Positions 41,459 through 51,205 of a DNA stretch of 64,000 nt are shown piece after piece (positions within the stretch are counted from its first letter, which is position 1; the number at the start of each line of letters is the position of its first letter). The notes beneath the pieces were generated by a model, which worked only from the letters and a program-made list of their open reading frames with translations, searched no databases and had not been told where the DNA came from. Source of the stretch: Eurosta solidaginis. Taxonomy: Eukaryota; Arthropoda; Insecta; Diptera; Tephritidae. The stretch covers positions 181,383,596 through 181,447,595 of the forward strand of contig NC_090321.1 in the NCBI RefSeq assembly GCF_040869045.1, in the 5' to 3' direction. The translations under genes and the position numbers were made by a program.

Positions 41459-41850
41459 TCAATGAAAACTATCTGTTTCCCTGCTGTTCATGGTTATTGG
41501 CTCTGTGTGTACAGCTTTTCGTGTGTAGAATTTACCGTCAAGGTAATTGCTAAACGTTGAACGAGCCAGGGACACGTTGAACTCAGCGCTAACTCGCGTC
41601 TGAATTGCAGTAAGGGTAATACGACAGTTCTGCTCTAACCACGAAACCATGCCATCGACCGAGAAAGGAGCTTGGGTTTGTAGCCGCCTCTTGCTTCATG
41701 TTTTGTGTGTCCAGACTTTATCCAGCCCCAAGCAGTTTTGTACGAGACACCTAATTGTGCTGCGAGGGACACCCAGTCTTCCCCACGTGCAGAAGAGATC
41801 ACAACTCTGATTCGGTCTTCCTTTCAGTTTTTCTTATAAACTTTTCTCGA
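41459..41850 (-). pseudogene. Tc1/mariner-like transposase N-terminal fragment
   Basis: 41459-41650 reads MVSWLEQNCRITLTAIQTRV, then FNVSLARSTFSNYLDGKFYT and RKAVHTEPITMN. This is the second helix-turn-helix of a Tc1/mariner-like DNA-binding region. Upstream in another frame is RIRVVISSARGEDWVSLAAQ, the first helix-turn-helix. The catalytic DDE/D part is not found. It lies between the two inverted arrays, so it may be the transposase of the foldback-like element. 41850-42240 shows no other gene. Confidence 0.6.
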
Positions 41851-42239
41851 ACATTCTTCGGTATCTTAAAAAATGTATGTATATAAAGATTTTAGCTTGT
41901 CTCCATTTGGCCATACCGTCTATTTCTTGGCGACAAATTGGGCACATTTTGTCATATCACTGTTCAATTGAGAATGGATGCAGTGTTCGCTAAATAGGTG
42001 CTTACGTGGTAGAATACACGAAATCGCTCTTCTATCCATTTTTTTCAACGAAAATAGCACAATTGTCCTGGAACTGCATTATTACTGCTGCTCTGTTTTA
42101 CTCGATTAATAATATTATTTTCGTTTCCTGTCATATTTCGCTAGGTCACTCTGATTTTTCCTTGCCTACTTGATGTATTTTTCATTAAAAAGGTGCTGTT
42201 GTGCATAGTTGTTTTTATTTGAAACTTAAGCACATACGA

Positions 42240-42607
42240 TATTATATTCTCATTTTAAAACAAAACTCTCTTATTTCTAAATTAAAGTCTCTGAACTTTA
42301 AATGTTGTTTTCTCATTTTAAAATGACTATTCCTATATTCAAATGAATATTTCCTTTTTTAAAATGAAGGTTTCTTATTTTGAATTGCCTAATCTGAATT
42401 TTAAATGAGTTTTTCTTATTTTGACTCGAAACTTTTTCATTTTCATGTGAACAATCCAATTTTAAAATGGAAAATTCTCGTTTTTAAATGCAGCTTTCTC
42501 ATTTTAAGTTGAAAAGTCTGATTTTGAATTGAAATTTTCCCATTTTAAATTGAATAAAATGATTTTTAATTGAAGGTTTCTCATTTTAATCTGAAAACGG
42601 TGTAGAA
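42240..42607. repeat. Right array of the foldback-like element
   Basis: Degenerate tandem units of the form TTCTCATTTTAAANTGAA, inverted relative to 39197-39545, ending AATCTGAAAACGGTGTAG. Confidence 0.75.
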
Positions 42608-43272
42608 CGAATACAAATTTTAGGGTTCCGGCGATTAACAACGAGATTGACTGAATTTTTGTATGTGTGCGTGTTGGGCCCCGCGACTATCAAATAAAAA
42701 CCCATTAATCAACATTTGCATTGAGAAACCGTAGCGTTCGGACTAGTGTTGGAAAACTATCGATAATCAGACCTATCGATAGTTTGCCATAGTTTGAGAT
42801 TGACTATCGAATAAACTATCGATAGTTTTCTTAAGTTGACTATGCGAAGTTCATGTATGAATATAGCAAAAATTATAAAGTTGATTTCTGAAATAATTTT
42901 GCTAATAAACACTTATTGTTAATTTTATGTATGTTTTTATTTTAAAAACTATTTTGAGAAGGGTAAATATACATTGTGGTTTTCAAAAAGGTTTTCAACG
43001 TACCTACATTCATACGTATCTACATTTCATTTACTTCGTATATGTACATTACATACATACATATGTCTGTATGTATTTTTAAATAAACGCTTAACTTCTA
43101 TTTAGGGAGTTCACAATATGTTGTAAAGTGTTGTATCGTTGTATAGTTTAAAAACGCTTTTATCAGCATTGTTGTTTGCTGTAAAAAATTTGAATAGCGA
43201 CGAAAGCCAGCTGTACGGCGATACTCAAGTTATGTACAATAAACAAAAATGCTGATAAAAGCGGTTTAAATT

Positions 43273-43463
43273 TGTCGAAGACAGTTAGTTACGGGTGAAC
43301 ATTCGAAGAGTGCAGACGTGCGAGCGTGCATAAGCTCACGACAATCGGCATATGAATTTCTATTTTCTATTCTTTCTTTAAATATAAATGTCAAATTCAA
43401 TTACTTTTATTAAATTACATAAACATAACTCGGAACGTTTTATTATTTAATCGGGTTTTAATA
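43273..43463 (+). repeat. 5' LTR of element D
   Basis: TGTCGAAGACAGTTAG to TCGGGTTTTAATA. 190 of 191 positions match the 3' LTR. Confidence 0.93.
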
Positions 43464-44175
43464 GTTCAGAAGTAGGATTCGCGCGGGCCTACAAAATATT
43501 TTAGACATACGTACATACATATATGTATACCTATCGAATGTACAAAAACGAAGTTTCTCCTCAACGCGTACAGATGTATGTACCAAAATAGAGCAACGTT
43601 CTCTGCTCAAACGAAATACTTAAAACGAAAAGCTTAACAAAAGGAGCAACGTACTTGGCTCAACGGAAAATATTTCAAACGGCACTGGCAACGGCTAGTC
43701 TTTCACAGCAAACAGCAACGTTATTGTTGTAGCGAAAGACAGTGCAAAATTCAGCGAATTAAGTCTGCTAAAGGCAAGGCAGCAACGTCACATGTGTATA
43801 TGTGTGTACAGGCCAACGACAATCAACGTTACGGGTGCAAACGAAGCGGTAAAGCGAACATACACATAAACACTACTCAACGTTTTAAACGGCGCAAATC
43901 AACGCTAACGCAGAGACGGCGCAGCGATCTAGCTTTACAGGAATTGGACAACGGCAGCAGACGCTACGCAGAATTGTTCTGCCTAACGGGAAAACAAACG
44001 AAAGTTGTTGTTGGCATGCTTGCTTGGGGTCGAAGTGGAAAAATACTGGAGTGGCAAGCAGACAGCGACAAGAACGGACAGTTTTTGGCAAGCAACGGCG
44101 ACGAAAGGAAGCAAAAGTTAATTGCTTAAGCAACGGCTTGCAAAATAAAGGGAAAAAACTGAAGCAAAAGTCACC

Positions 44176-47100
44176 ATGCAAATAAAAATAGAATCTTTAA
44201 CCGTGGCACAAATAAATAAACTATTGCGAAACGCAAATATTTCAGCGACAGGCAATAAAGCACACAAAGTTGCGGCATTAATTCAACATTTTGATTCTGA
44301 TGAAATTGATGCCAATGAGATCGATCAGGAAAAACCTTGGGAAAGACCAATCAGTGAGTTGAGGGATATGATCACGGAATTAACAAGGTCATTGCAAACG
44401 CAAAATGCATCACGACCATCCGTTGAACCTGTTACATCCCAAGAAACAGTACGAGAATCCAATGTACAATCGACCACACAGCAGGCATCCACGTACAAAA
44501 TACAAGACATCGTTGGAATCTTACCAGAGTTTAACCCGTTGAAGAAATTAATCACTGCACAACAATTTGTAACGAAGGCTGAGCAGCTGCAACGAACATA
44601 CTTATGGAGTGACAATTTACTACTTTTTGCGGCACAACAAAAGCTCGTAGGCGTAGCAAAAAGCTGGCTGGATGCTCAACCGGTGTTCCAGTCTTGGACT
44701 GATTTGGTGAGTATGCTATTGAAAGATTTTCCGTGTGTAGTAAATTCTGCGGAAATTCACAGGGAACTTGGCCAACGCAAGCGAAAATCTGGCGAGACAT
44801 TGATTGAATATTACTACGAGATGTTAACGCTCGGAAGACGGGGTAATTTAGATGACGCATCTATAAACTTTTATACGATCAATGGTATAAGCGATCCACA
44901 AACAACACGTACGCTATTAGCAATGAATCTAAATACCAGCAATGAGCTGCTACAGTCACCAGAAAACTTACAAACGGTACAGTCAACAAATTCGATACAG
45001 CCAAACCCAACGTCAACGTTTAGCACTAACATGCGCAGTGGACGCTCTGAGCAATCGCAAAGATCAGTGAAGTGCTTCAACTGCAATGAACATGGACATA
45101 TCGCTGTTAAATGTCCACAACCACAAAAGAAACAACGCTGTTCTAAGTGCTCGAAAGTGGGCCATGACAGCAAGGAATGTCGAGTAAACACCAAGCCAAA
45201 CGTAGCAGAAATTGTGGAGTCGAAAAAACCTTCGCAAGTGCCACCTATAATTCAACACGTCACAATTGATGGTAAATCTTACGACGCATTGGTCGATACA
45301 GGCAGCGACCACTCACTAATAAGCGAACAAGTAATACCAACGATGCAATGCATCCCTGCATATAAGCGCTTTAAAGGTTTCGGAGGTTCAACTGTGGAAT
45401 CTACACGAAAGGCCGACGTAAAGTTAATGATCAATAACGAAAATGTCCACGCAAACTTATACGTAGTACCGGGCAATACACTTGGGTATGACCTACTACT
45501 TGGACGAGATATTTTGTGCGGAGCCAACAAACGGCTGGTCATCGACAATGGGTCTTTACAGTTACAAGTCAAATCGAACATGTTTAAAATCAACGATCAG
45601 CTGAATGATACACAACGTAACGATGTAAAGTCCATGTTAAATGAGTATGAAGATTGCTTTGCGGAAGATGTGTCAACGTTGGGAAGATGTAACACTACCA
45701 CTATGGAAATTAAAGTGACACAGTCGGGACCAATAGTCGGAAAACGATATCAGGTTCCACTATCGCAACAACGAGAATTAACGTCAATTTTAAACAACTT
45801 ATTGGTCAACGATATAATCCGTCCAAGTACATCACCACACGCTGCATCGGCACTTTTAGTACGCAAAGCCAGCGGAGAGAGCCGAATGTGCATCGATTAC
45901 AGGGCACTGAACGCCGTCACTGAACGTAAGAACTTCCCAATGCCTGTGGTCGAAGAGCAACTCTTTAAGTTAGCTGGAGGGAAATTCTTCACTACATTGG
46001 ACATGACCTCTGGCTATTACCAGATTCCGATGGATGAAAGCAGCAAGAAATATACTGCCTTCCTTACTCATGATGGATTATTCGAATATAATGTCATGCC
46101 ATTCGGATTAGTCAATGTCCCAATGTACTTCCAGGAAATGATCACCAAAGTAACGTCAAAATTATGTAATCGAGACCGAGTCATCAGCTACGTCGATGAG
46201 ATGATAATAGCAACACCAACAGTGGACGAAGGTAAGATCGTGCTAAAAGAAGTCTTGGAGGCGATACGTCAATGTGGTCTCACACTCAGACCTTCCAAAT
46301 GTAACTTCCTTTGCGAGACCGTCAAATTTCTAGGTCACAATGTAGGTGACACCGGCATAAGTCCAGGTGATGGCAAGACGAAATGCATCAGCGATTTTCC
46401 CAAACCATCGAATGTCGTAGAAGTACGTCAGTTTCTGGGACTGACCGGATTCTTCAGAAAGTTTGTAGAGAAGCATAGCCACATCGCAGCACCACTAACA
46501 AAGCTGTTAAAGAAAGACGCAGTCTTCATTTGGTCAGAAGAACAAGACAGAGCGTTTGACCAGCTAAAGCAAGCAATCACGTCTAAGCCAGTACTAGTCT
46601 TGTACGATCCAAGTAAATCACATGAGGTGCATACGGACGCCAGCCACCTTGGTTTGTCAGGCATATTGCTGCAGGAGGAAGCTGATGGTCTTAAACCAGT
46701 GTCGTTTTATAGCCGTCAGTGCAATGATGCAGAGTCACGCTATGCAAGCCATGAATTAGAAGTCCTAGCCATAGTGGAAACACTAGACAGATTCCGAATG
46801 TATCTATTAGGCACGAAGTTCACCGTAGTTACGGACTGCAATGCGATCGTGACAACAAAAGCAACTTCGAAATTACCACCACGTATAGCCAGATGGTGGC
46901 TACGCCTACAAGAATATGAATTTGAGTGTAGGCATCGTCAAGGCTCGAAGATGCAGCACGTCGACTGCTTAAGCCGTTCGCCTACCCTACCTCCATCTGA
47001 GCCGGAGACTGTAGCTGAAAGAGTTCTAGCTATAACCAGTGAAAACAGCGACGACTGGATTTATACAATGCAGATGCAGGATGAACATGTGAAAACAATT

Positions 47101-48336
47101 GTTACAGCTTTGAAAACAAACGGCGATGGAGCATCTCAGTTCCGGGATGACTTCATCATTCACAACGGTCGATTATATCGAATTGTCCAAGATGAGCGAC
47201 GACTAGTTATTCCTCAGGCTATCAGGTGGCGTGTCACCAAATCTTGTCATGACGACGCTGGCCACTTTGGAGTCGAGAAAACATTACAACGTCTGCAAAA
47301 GTATTTTTGGTTTAGGCAAATGAGGCGATACGTAAAGTCTTATATCGCAGCTTGTCCCGAATGCTGTTTAAATAAGATTAAAGGAGGCAAACTGGAAAGT
47401 CAAATGCATCTCACCGAAGTTCTACCAATTCCATTTCGAGCAATGTATATGGATCATCTCGGACCGTTCACCAAAAGCAAACGAGGAAACCAATACGTCA
47501 TTGTTTTAGTTTGTGGTTTCACCAAATACACGATATTGAAAGCGGTACGTAACACAAAGACGACACCAGTCCTATCAATGCTGCAAGAAGTTATGGCAAT
47601 TTTCGGGCAGCCTTTACGGATTACCACTGACCGAGGAACTGCCTTTACATCAAAGGAATTCCAATCCTTTATGACACGCTTTGGGATTCAGCACGTCAAA
47701 ACAGCTGTACGAACGCCCCGAGCAAACGGCCAGGCAGAGCGCGTCAACCGCACCATATTATCAGCAATTCGATGCTCAACAAAGACCACCAAAGATTGGG
47801 ACAGCACCCTTTCCAACATCCAGTGGTGCATTAACTCGCAAAACAATAGCACAACAAAGATAAGTCCCAACGAACTTGTGTTCAATTTCGATTTACGATG
47901 CGTCAGCGATAATCGACTAATACAAGCACTAAGCGACGAAATATCCATGTCAGATGACGACGACAAACAGGAGAAGCTACAGAACGCCATACAGAATATC
48001 AGCAACGAGAGGCAAAAATGGAAGCAAAGATACGACCAAAAGCATCAGAGTCCACCAGTATACAACGAAGGACAATTGGTCGTTATTGACCATGTACCAA
48101 CCGCAACAGGTGACACACACAAACTCGATCCGAAATTCAAGGGGCCTTATATTGTCACAAAACAGCTGGTTCATGATCGATACGTTGTGGAAGATCTACC
48201 CGACGCACCACGTACACAACGAAGATACTGTAATGTAGTCTCCAGCGACCATATGAAACCATGGTGCCGTTTAAGTCCAGATCTCGAAGGCGACTATAAT
48301 GAAGCAAACGAAAGTACCGAGGATGAGACGTCCTAG
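44176..48336 (+). CDS. Element D gag-pol polyprotein, 1386 residues, RT box YVDE
   Basis: A single open frame. A SAP-like N-terminus (INKLLRNANISATGNKAHKV), a capsid-like region (WLDAQPVFQSWTDLV), and two CCHC knuckles at about 299-335 (CFNCNEHGHIAVKC, CSKCSKVGHDSKEC). Protease DTGS begins at 374. Reverse transcriptase has LDMTSGYYQIPMD and polymerase box YVDE at 672-675, where YxDD is expected. RNase H has HTDASHLGLSG near 821. The integrase HHCC finger begins at H1025; the DDE residues are D1093, D1152 and E1188 (35 residues between the last two), followed by a GPY module. No env. Start chosen as the ATG after the leader (AGTCACCATGC). Complete, but the YVDE change probably disables reverse transcription. 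Confidence 0.93.
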   Translation: MQIKIESLTVAQINKLLRNANISATGNKAHKVAALIQHFDSDEIDANEIDQEKPWERPISELRDMITELTRSLQTQNASRPSVEPVTSQETVRESNVQSTTQQASTYKIQDIVGILPEFNPLKKLITAQQFVTKAEQLQRTYLWSDNLLLFAAQQKLVGVAKSWLDAQPVFQSWTDLVSMLLKDFPCVVNSAEIHRELGQRKRKSGETLIEYYYEMLTLGRRGNLDDASINFYTINGISDPQTTRTLLAMNLNTSNELLQSPENLQTVQSTNSIQPNPTSTFSTNMRSGRSEQSQRSVKCFNCNEHGHIAVKCPQPQKKQRCSKCSKVGHDSKECRVNTKPNVAEIVESKKPSQVPPIIQHVTIDGKSYDALVDTGSDHSLISEQVIPTMQCIPAYKRFKGFGGSTVESTRKADVKLMINNENVHANLYVVPGNTLGYDLLLGRDILCGANKRLVIDNGSLQLQVKSNMFKINDQLNDTQRNDVKSMLNEYEDCFAEDVSTLGRCNTTTMEIKVTQSGPIVGKRYQVPLSQQRELTSILNNLLVNDIIRPSTSPHAASALLVRKASGESRMCIDYRALNAVTERKNFPMPVVEEQLFKLAGGKFFTTLDMTSGYYQIPMDESSKKYTAFLTHDGLFEYNVMPFGLVNVPMYFQEMITKVTSKLCNRDRVISYVDEMIIATPTVDEGKIVLKEVLEAIRQCGLTLRPSKCNFLCETVKFLGHNVGDTGISPGDGKTKCISDFPKPSNVVEVRQFLGLTGFFRKFVEKHSHIAAPLTKLLKKDAVFIWSEEQDRAFDQLKQAITSKPVLVLYDPSKSHEVHTDASHLGLSGILLQEEADGLKPVSFYSRQCNDAESRYASHELEVLAIVETLDRFRMYLLGTKFTVVTDCNAIVTTKATSKLPPRIARWWLRLQEYEFECRHRQGSKMQHVDCLSRSPTLPPSEPETVAERVLAITSENSDDWIYTMQMQDEHVKTIVTALKTNGDGASQFRDDFIIHNGRLYRIVQDERRLVIPQAIRWRVTKSCHDDAGHFGVEKTLQRLQKYFWFRQMRRYVKSYIAACPECCLNKIKGGKLESQMHLTEVLPIPFRAMYMDHLGPFTKSKRGNQYVIVLVCGFTKYTILKAVRNTKTTPVLSMLQEVMAIFGQPLRITTDRGTAFTSKEFQSFMTRFGIQHVKTAVRTPRANGQAERVNRTILSAIRCSTKTTKDWDSTLSNIQWCINSQNNSTTKISPNELVFNFDLRCVSDNRLIQALSDEISMSDDDDKQEKLQNAIQNISNERQKWKQRYDQKHQSPPVYNEGQLVVIDHVPTATGDTHKLDPKFKGPYIVTKQLVHDRYVVEDLPDAPRTQRRYCNVVSSDHMKPWCRLSPDLEGDYNEANESTEDETS

Positions 48337-48363
48337 GAGGACGAATGTCAGGAAAGGCCGAGC

Positions 48364-48554
48364 TGTCAAAGACAGTTAGTTACGGGTGAACATTCGAAGA
48401 GTGCAGACGTGCGAGCGTGCATAAGCTCACGACAATCGGCATATGAATTTCTATTTTCTATTCTTTCTTTAAATATAAATGTCAAATTCAATTACTTTTA
48501 TTAAATTACATAAACATAACTCGGAACGTTTTATTATTTAATCGGGTTTTAATA
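48364..48554 (+). repeat. 3' LTR of element D
   Basis: One difference from the 5' LTR. Followed by AATT and then hAT sequence. Confidence 0.93.
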
Positions 48555-48904
48555 AATTATACAATGATATAATACTTTATAATACCTTGTGAACACCCCA
48601 ATTATTTTGATTTTTATTTCACGAAAGCCAATGGTTTTTTTTAGGCTTTAGTCTGTTTCGCCGTTCGGAACTTACAACTCCGCATTTGCTGAATGTGCGT
48701 TCTGATTCTGTCGAAGTTGCCGGAATACAGAGATATTTCAAAGCAACCGTCTTCATAGTTATAAAATCATCTTTTGAAGTCTTAAAAAAATGTTAGGTAT
48801 AAATTTACTCAATATTTAGAAAATATAAACCTTCCAAAAATCTAAAATATTCACACTCTGAATTAAATTGGGTCTTTAAAGATATTGTCTTTTTATGATT
48901 ATAT

Positions 48905-51059
48905 TGTCTACTTTTCGGGATGTCACCTCTTTATTCCTTGCATCTTCTAAGAATTGAAATAGTGGATCATCTCCGGGTTGGGAAATATTTTTGATTGGCC
49001 GTTCGCTCACTGAAGGTGTTATACAGTTCATTTCTAATTCAAGAAGTATAGCAGCTGAGTTTGCGTTCAGGATTGAATGAAAGCCTTTTTCTTGAAACGA
49101 GGATCCAGTAGTGTTGAAATTTTAGTTGTTCTCTTCTCGTATGGAAAGAGACGTTCTACAACCCCTTCTTTTAAACTTTTACACAAACGTAAAGCGGTAG
49201 CGTTATCTGGTTAGGGTAAAAACAGCGATTTTTAGTTCTTTAAACGGGGAAAAAATTAAAACATATACCTATTTTAGTTTCCATTTCACAAAGATTTCGG
49301 TAAAGCCCATTGACCAAAGGAATTATAAGCGATATTGTTAGCCCATTTCCGGAATACCTAACCGTCAATGTATAAAAAAGCGAGAGTATTTTCTCGACTT
49401 GCTTTAGCGTAACCATTTCTTCCTCGGTAAAAGGTTCAGGTGCTTTTCTATTTGCCATTAAAACCGATGAAATGGCATCTATTGTTTCCAATATTCGTTT
49501 GATCATCATGTATGAGCTATTCCAGCGTGTTGTACCTTCTTGTATAAGTTTCAGAGGGGTCTCGGTATTTTGAGCCTTCTTAAACAGTTCAGTTGCATTT
49601 GAACTTTTTTTTAAAGAATGTGGAAATCGTTTTACACATTTGTAGCAGAGGAGACATATGTATGTTGTCCTTGTCTTGCAATAGACTATTTTGTACTACC
49701 AAGTTCAAAGTGTGGGCCAAACATGGAAGATTCTTCTTTTTCAAAATTTCCCACGCCTTAGTCATATTAGAAGCATTATCAGTAACAATGTATGTAACCT
49801 TATCCAAAATATCATAGTCAATAAAAATATCATGCAAAGATTTGGCAATGTTGTCAGCGTTGTGATTAGTGGCTTCAAGTAATGGCATAGTTGATAGTAC
49901 TGCCGTTCGCATACTAAAGTCTGGATCAATAAATTGACACGTTACTGTTATGTAACTTTCCGTGGCGGCCGAAGTCCAGCAATCCCTTGTTATAGCGAGG
50001 TACTCAACAGCTGAGAGCAAATCACGCAGCTTTGACCGGCATTGCTCATACATATTTTGTATATGTACGTTTTTTAAAGTGGTTTTGCTCGGTAACACAT
50101 ACCGCGGATCTAGTATTTTTGTAATGGCTCTAAATCCTTCATCATTAACAATACTGAAAGGCTGTAAGTCAACTGCAATTAGTCTAGCCAAAGCCTTATC
50201 AATTCCTTTTTTTCGCGATGATGATTCTGCGGCCACCGTGGTGTGATGGTAGCGTGCTCCGCCTATCACACCGTATGCCCTGGGTTCAACTCCCGGGCAA
50301 AGCAACATCAAAATTTTAGAAATAAGATTTTTCAATTAGAAGAAATTTTTCTAAGCGGGGTCGCCCCTCGGCAGTGTCTGGCAAGCGCTCCGAATGTATT
50401 TCTGCCATGAAAAGCTCTCAGTGAAAACTCATCTGCCTTGCAGATGCCGTTCGGAGTCGGCATAAAACATGTAGGTCCCGTCCGGCCAATTTGTAGGGAA
50501 AAATCAAGAGGAGCACGACGCAAATTGGAAGAGAAGCTCGGCCTTAGATCTCTTCGGAGGTTATCGTGCCTTACATTTATTTTTTATTTATTCTGCACCT
50601 CTTTTGAAATGCGAGTCTATTGAACGCATTGATGATAGGATGCTACTGGAGCCGCTTGAGCAACGATCATTTTCATTTTCCATCTTGGGATGCGTTCTCT
50701 TCAAATGGTCATGCAAATTGGACGTGTTGCCACTTGTCCTATATTCTTTTTGGCATATAAGACATTTAGCCAACTTCTTGTCGGTAGACTTTTTAAAATA
50801 TTTCCACACCTTTAAGATAAACGTTTTAACATCTTCATGCAAACGTTAGGAATTATAAATATTTACCAAAGATAGCCCTTTATCCTCCCATTTCCGCCAG
50901 CTTCGTCAGTGGCTTCAAGTTCGGCCGAATCGGCATTTGTAACAGGGAACTCATTTTCTACAATAATGGTATCGTATCGTGTTAAAATAAAATTAAAACG
51001 CAAGATTTGTATGCTCTATTTAACTTACCTTTGTTGGTTCTAATCACAAATTTATCCAT
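48905..51059 (-). pseudogene. hAT transposase with BED finger, spliced, interrupted by a SINE
   Basis: Likely exon 1 is 51029-51059 (MDKFVIRTNK, donor GTAAGT at 51023-51028). The BED finger lies in about 50588-50810 (VWKYFKKSTDKKLAKCLICQ, LHDHLKRTHP). After the SINE, 49589-50230 gives CWTSAATESYITVTCQ and the core VTDNASNM. A one-base surplus in an A run near 49608 shifts the frame, then TTRWNSSYMMIKRILETID follows. A 62-bp intron (49207-49268, GTATAT...CCAG) leads to STLLDPRFKKKAF and a stop near 48885. The C-terminal dimerisation region is short or absent. Only the SINE and one homopolymer shift clearly break it. Confidence 0.85.
50231..50589 (+). repeat. tRNA-derived SINE
   Basis: The head has an A-box-like TGGTGTGATGGTA (50239-50251) and a B box GGTTCAACTCC (50283-50293) spaced as in a tRNA gene. 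A conserved-looking body follows (GTCCCGTCCGGCCAATTTG, GCACGACGCAAATTGG) and a T-rich end TTATTTTTTATTTA. Flanked by ATTCTGC (50224-50230, 50590-50596). It interrupts the hAT BED finger exon. RNA polymerase III transcription is expected from the boxes. Confidence 0.9.
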
Positions 51060-51205
51060 TTTTTCGTGTTTTAAAAAAAATTAGGCATGGTAACAAAAGT
51101 CGAAAAACTATCGATTGTTTTCCCAAACTATCGATGGCGGCGATGGTGCCCGACTATCGATGCTATCGATAGTGCCATCGATAGTTTTCCATCACTAGTT
51201 CGGAC

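Larger units (their letters stand above)
43273..48554 (+). mobile_element. Gypsy-type LTR retrotransposon D (gag-pol, no env), 5.3 kb
   Basis: LTRs of 191 bp (43273-43463, 48364-48554) differ at one base (TGTCGAAG / TGTCAAAG). AATT flanks both sides (43269-43272, 48555-48558), or AAATT if the LTR ends one base earlier. Inside the 5' LTR is GTTCAGAAGTAGGATTCG, similar to the complement of a tRNA-Leu 3' region. A roughly 710-bp leader with many CAACG motifs precedes one gag-pol frame. A purine-rich AGGAAAGGCCGAG precedes the 3' LTR. It inserted recently into the hAT element. Confidence 0.94.
42744..51197 (-). mobile_element. hAT DNA transposon (BED type) containing a gypsy element and a SINE
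   Basis: Ends TAGTGTTGGAAAACTATCG (left) and TAGTGATGGAAAACTATCG (right, reversed) form inverted repeats with subterminal ATCGAT-rich motifs. Flanks are a perfect 8-bp duplication GTTCGGAC (42736-42743, 51198-51205). Subtracting element D (43273-48554 plus 4-5 bp) and the SINE (50231-50589) leaves about 2.8 kb, a normal hAT size. The transposase is on the minus strand. 43143-43272 holds an imperfect palindrome (AACGCTTTTATCAGCATTGT / AATGCTGATAAAAGCGGTT). Confidence 0.93.
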
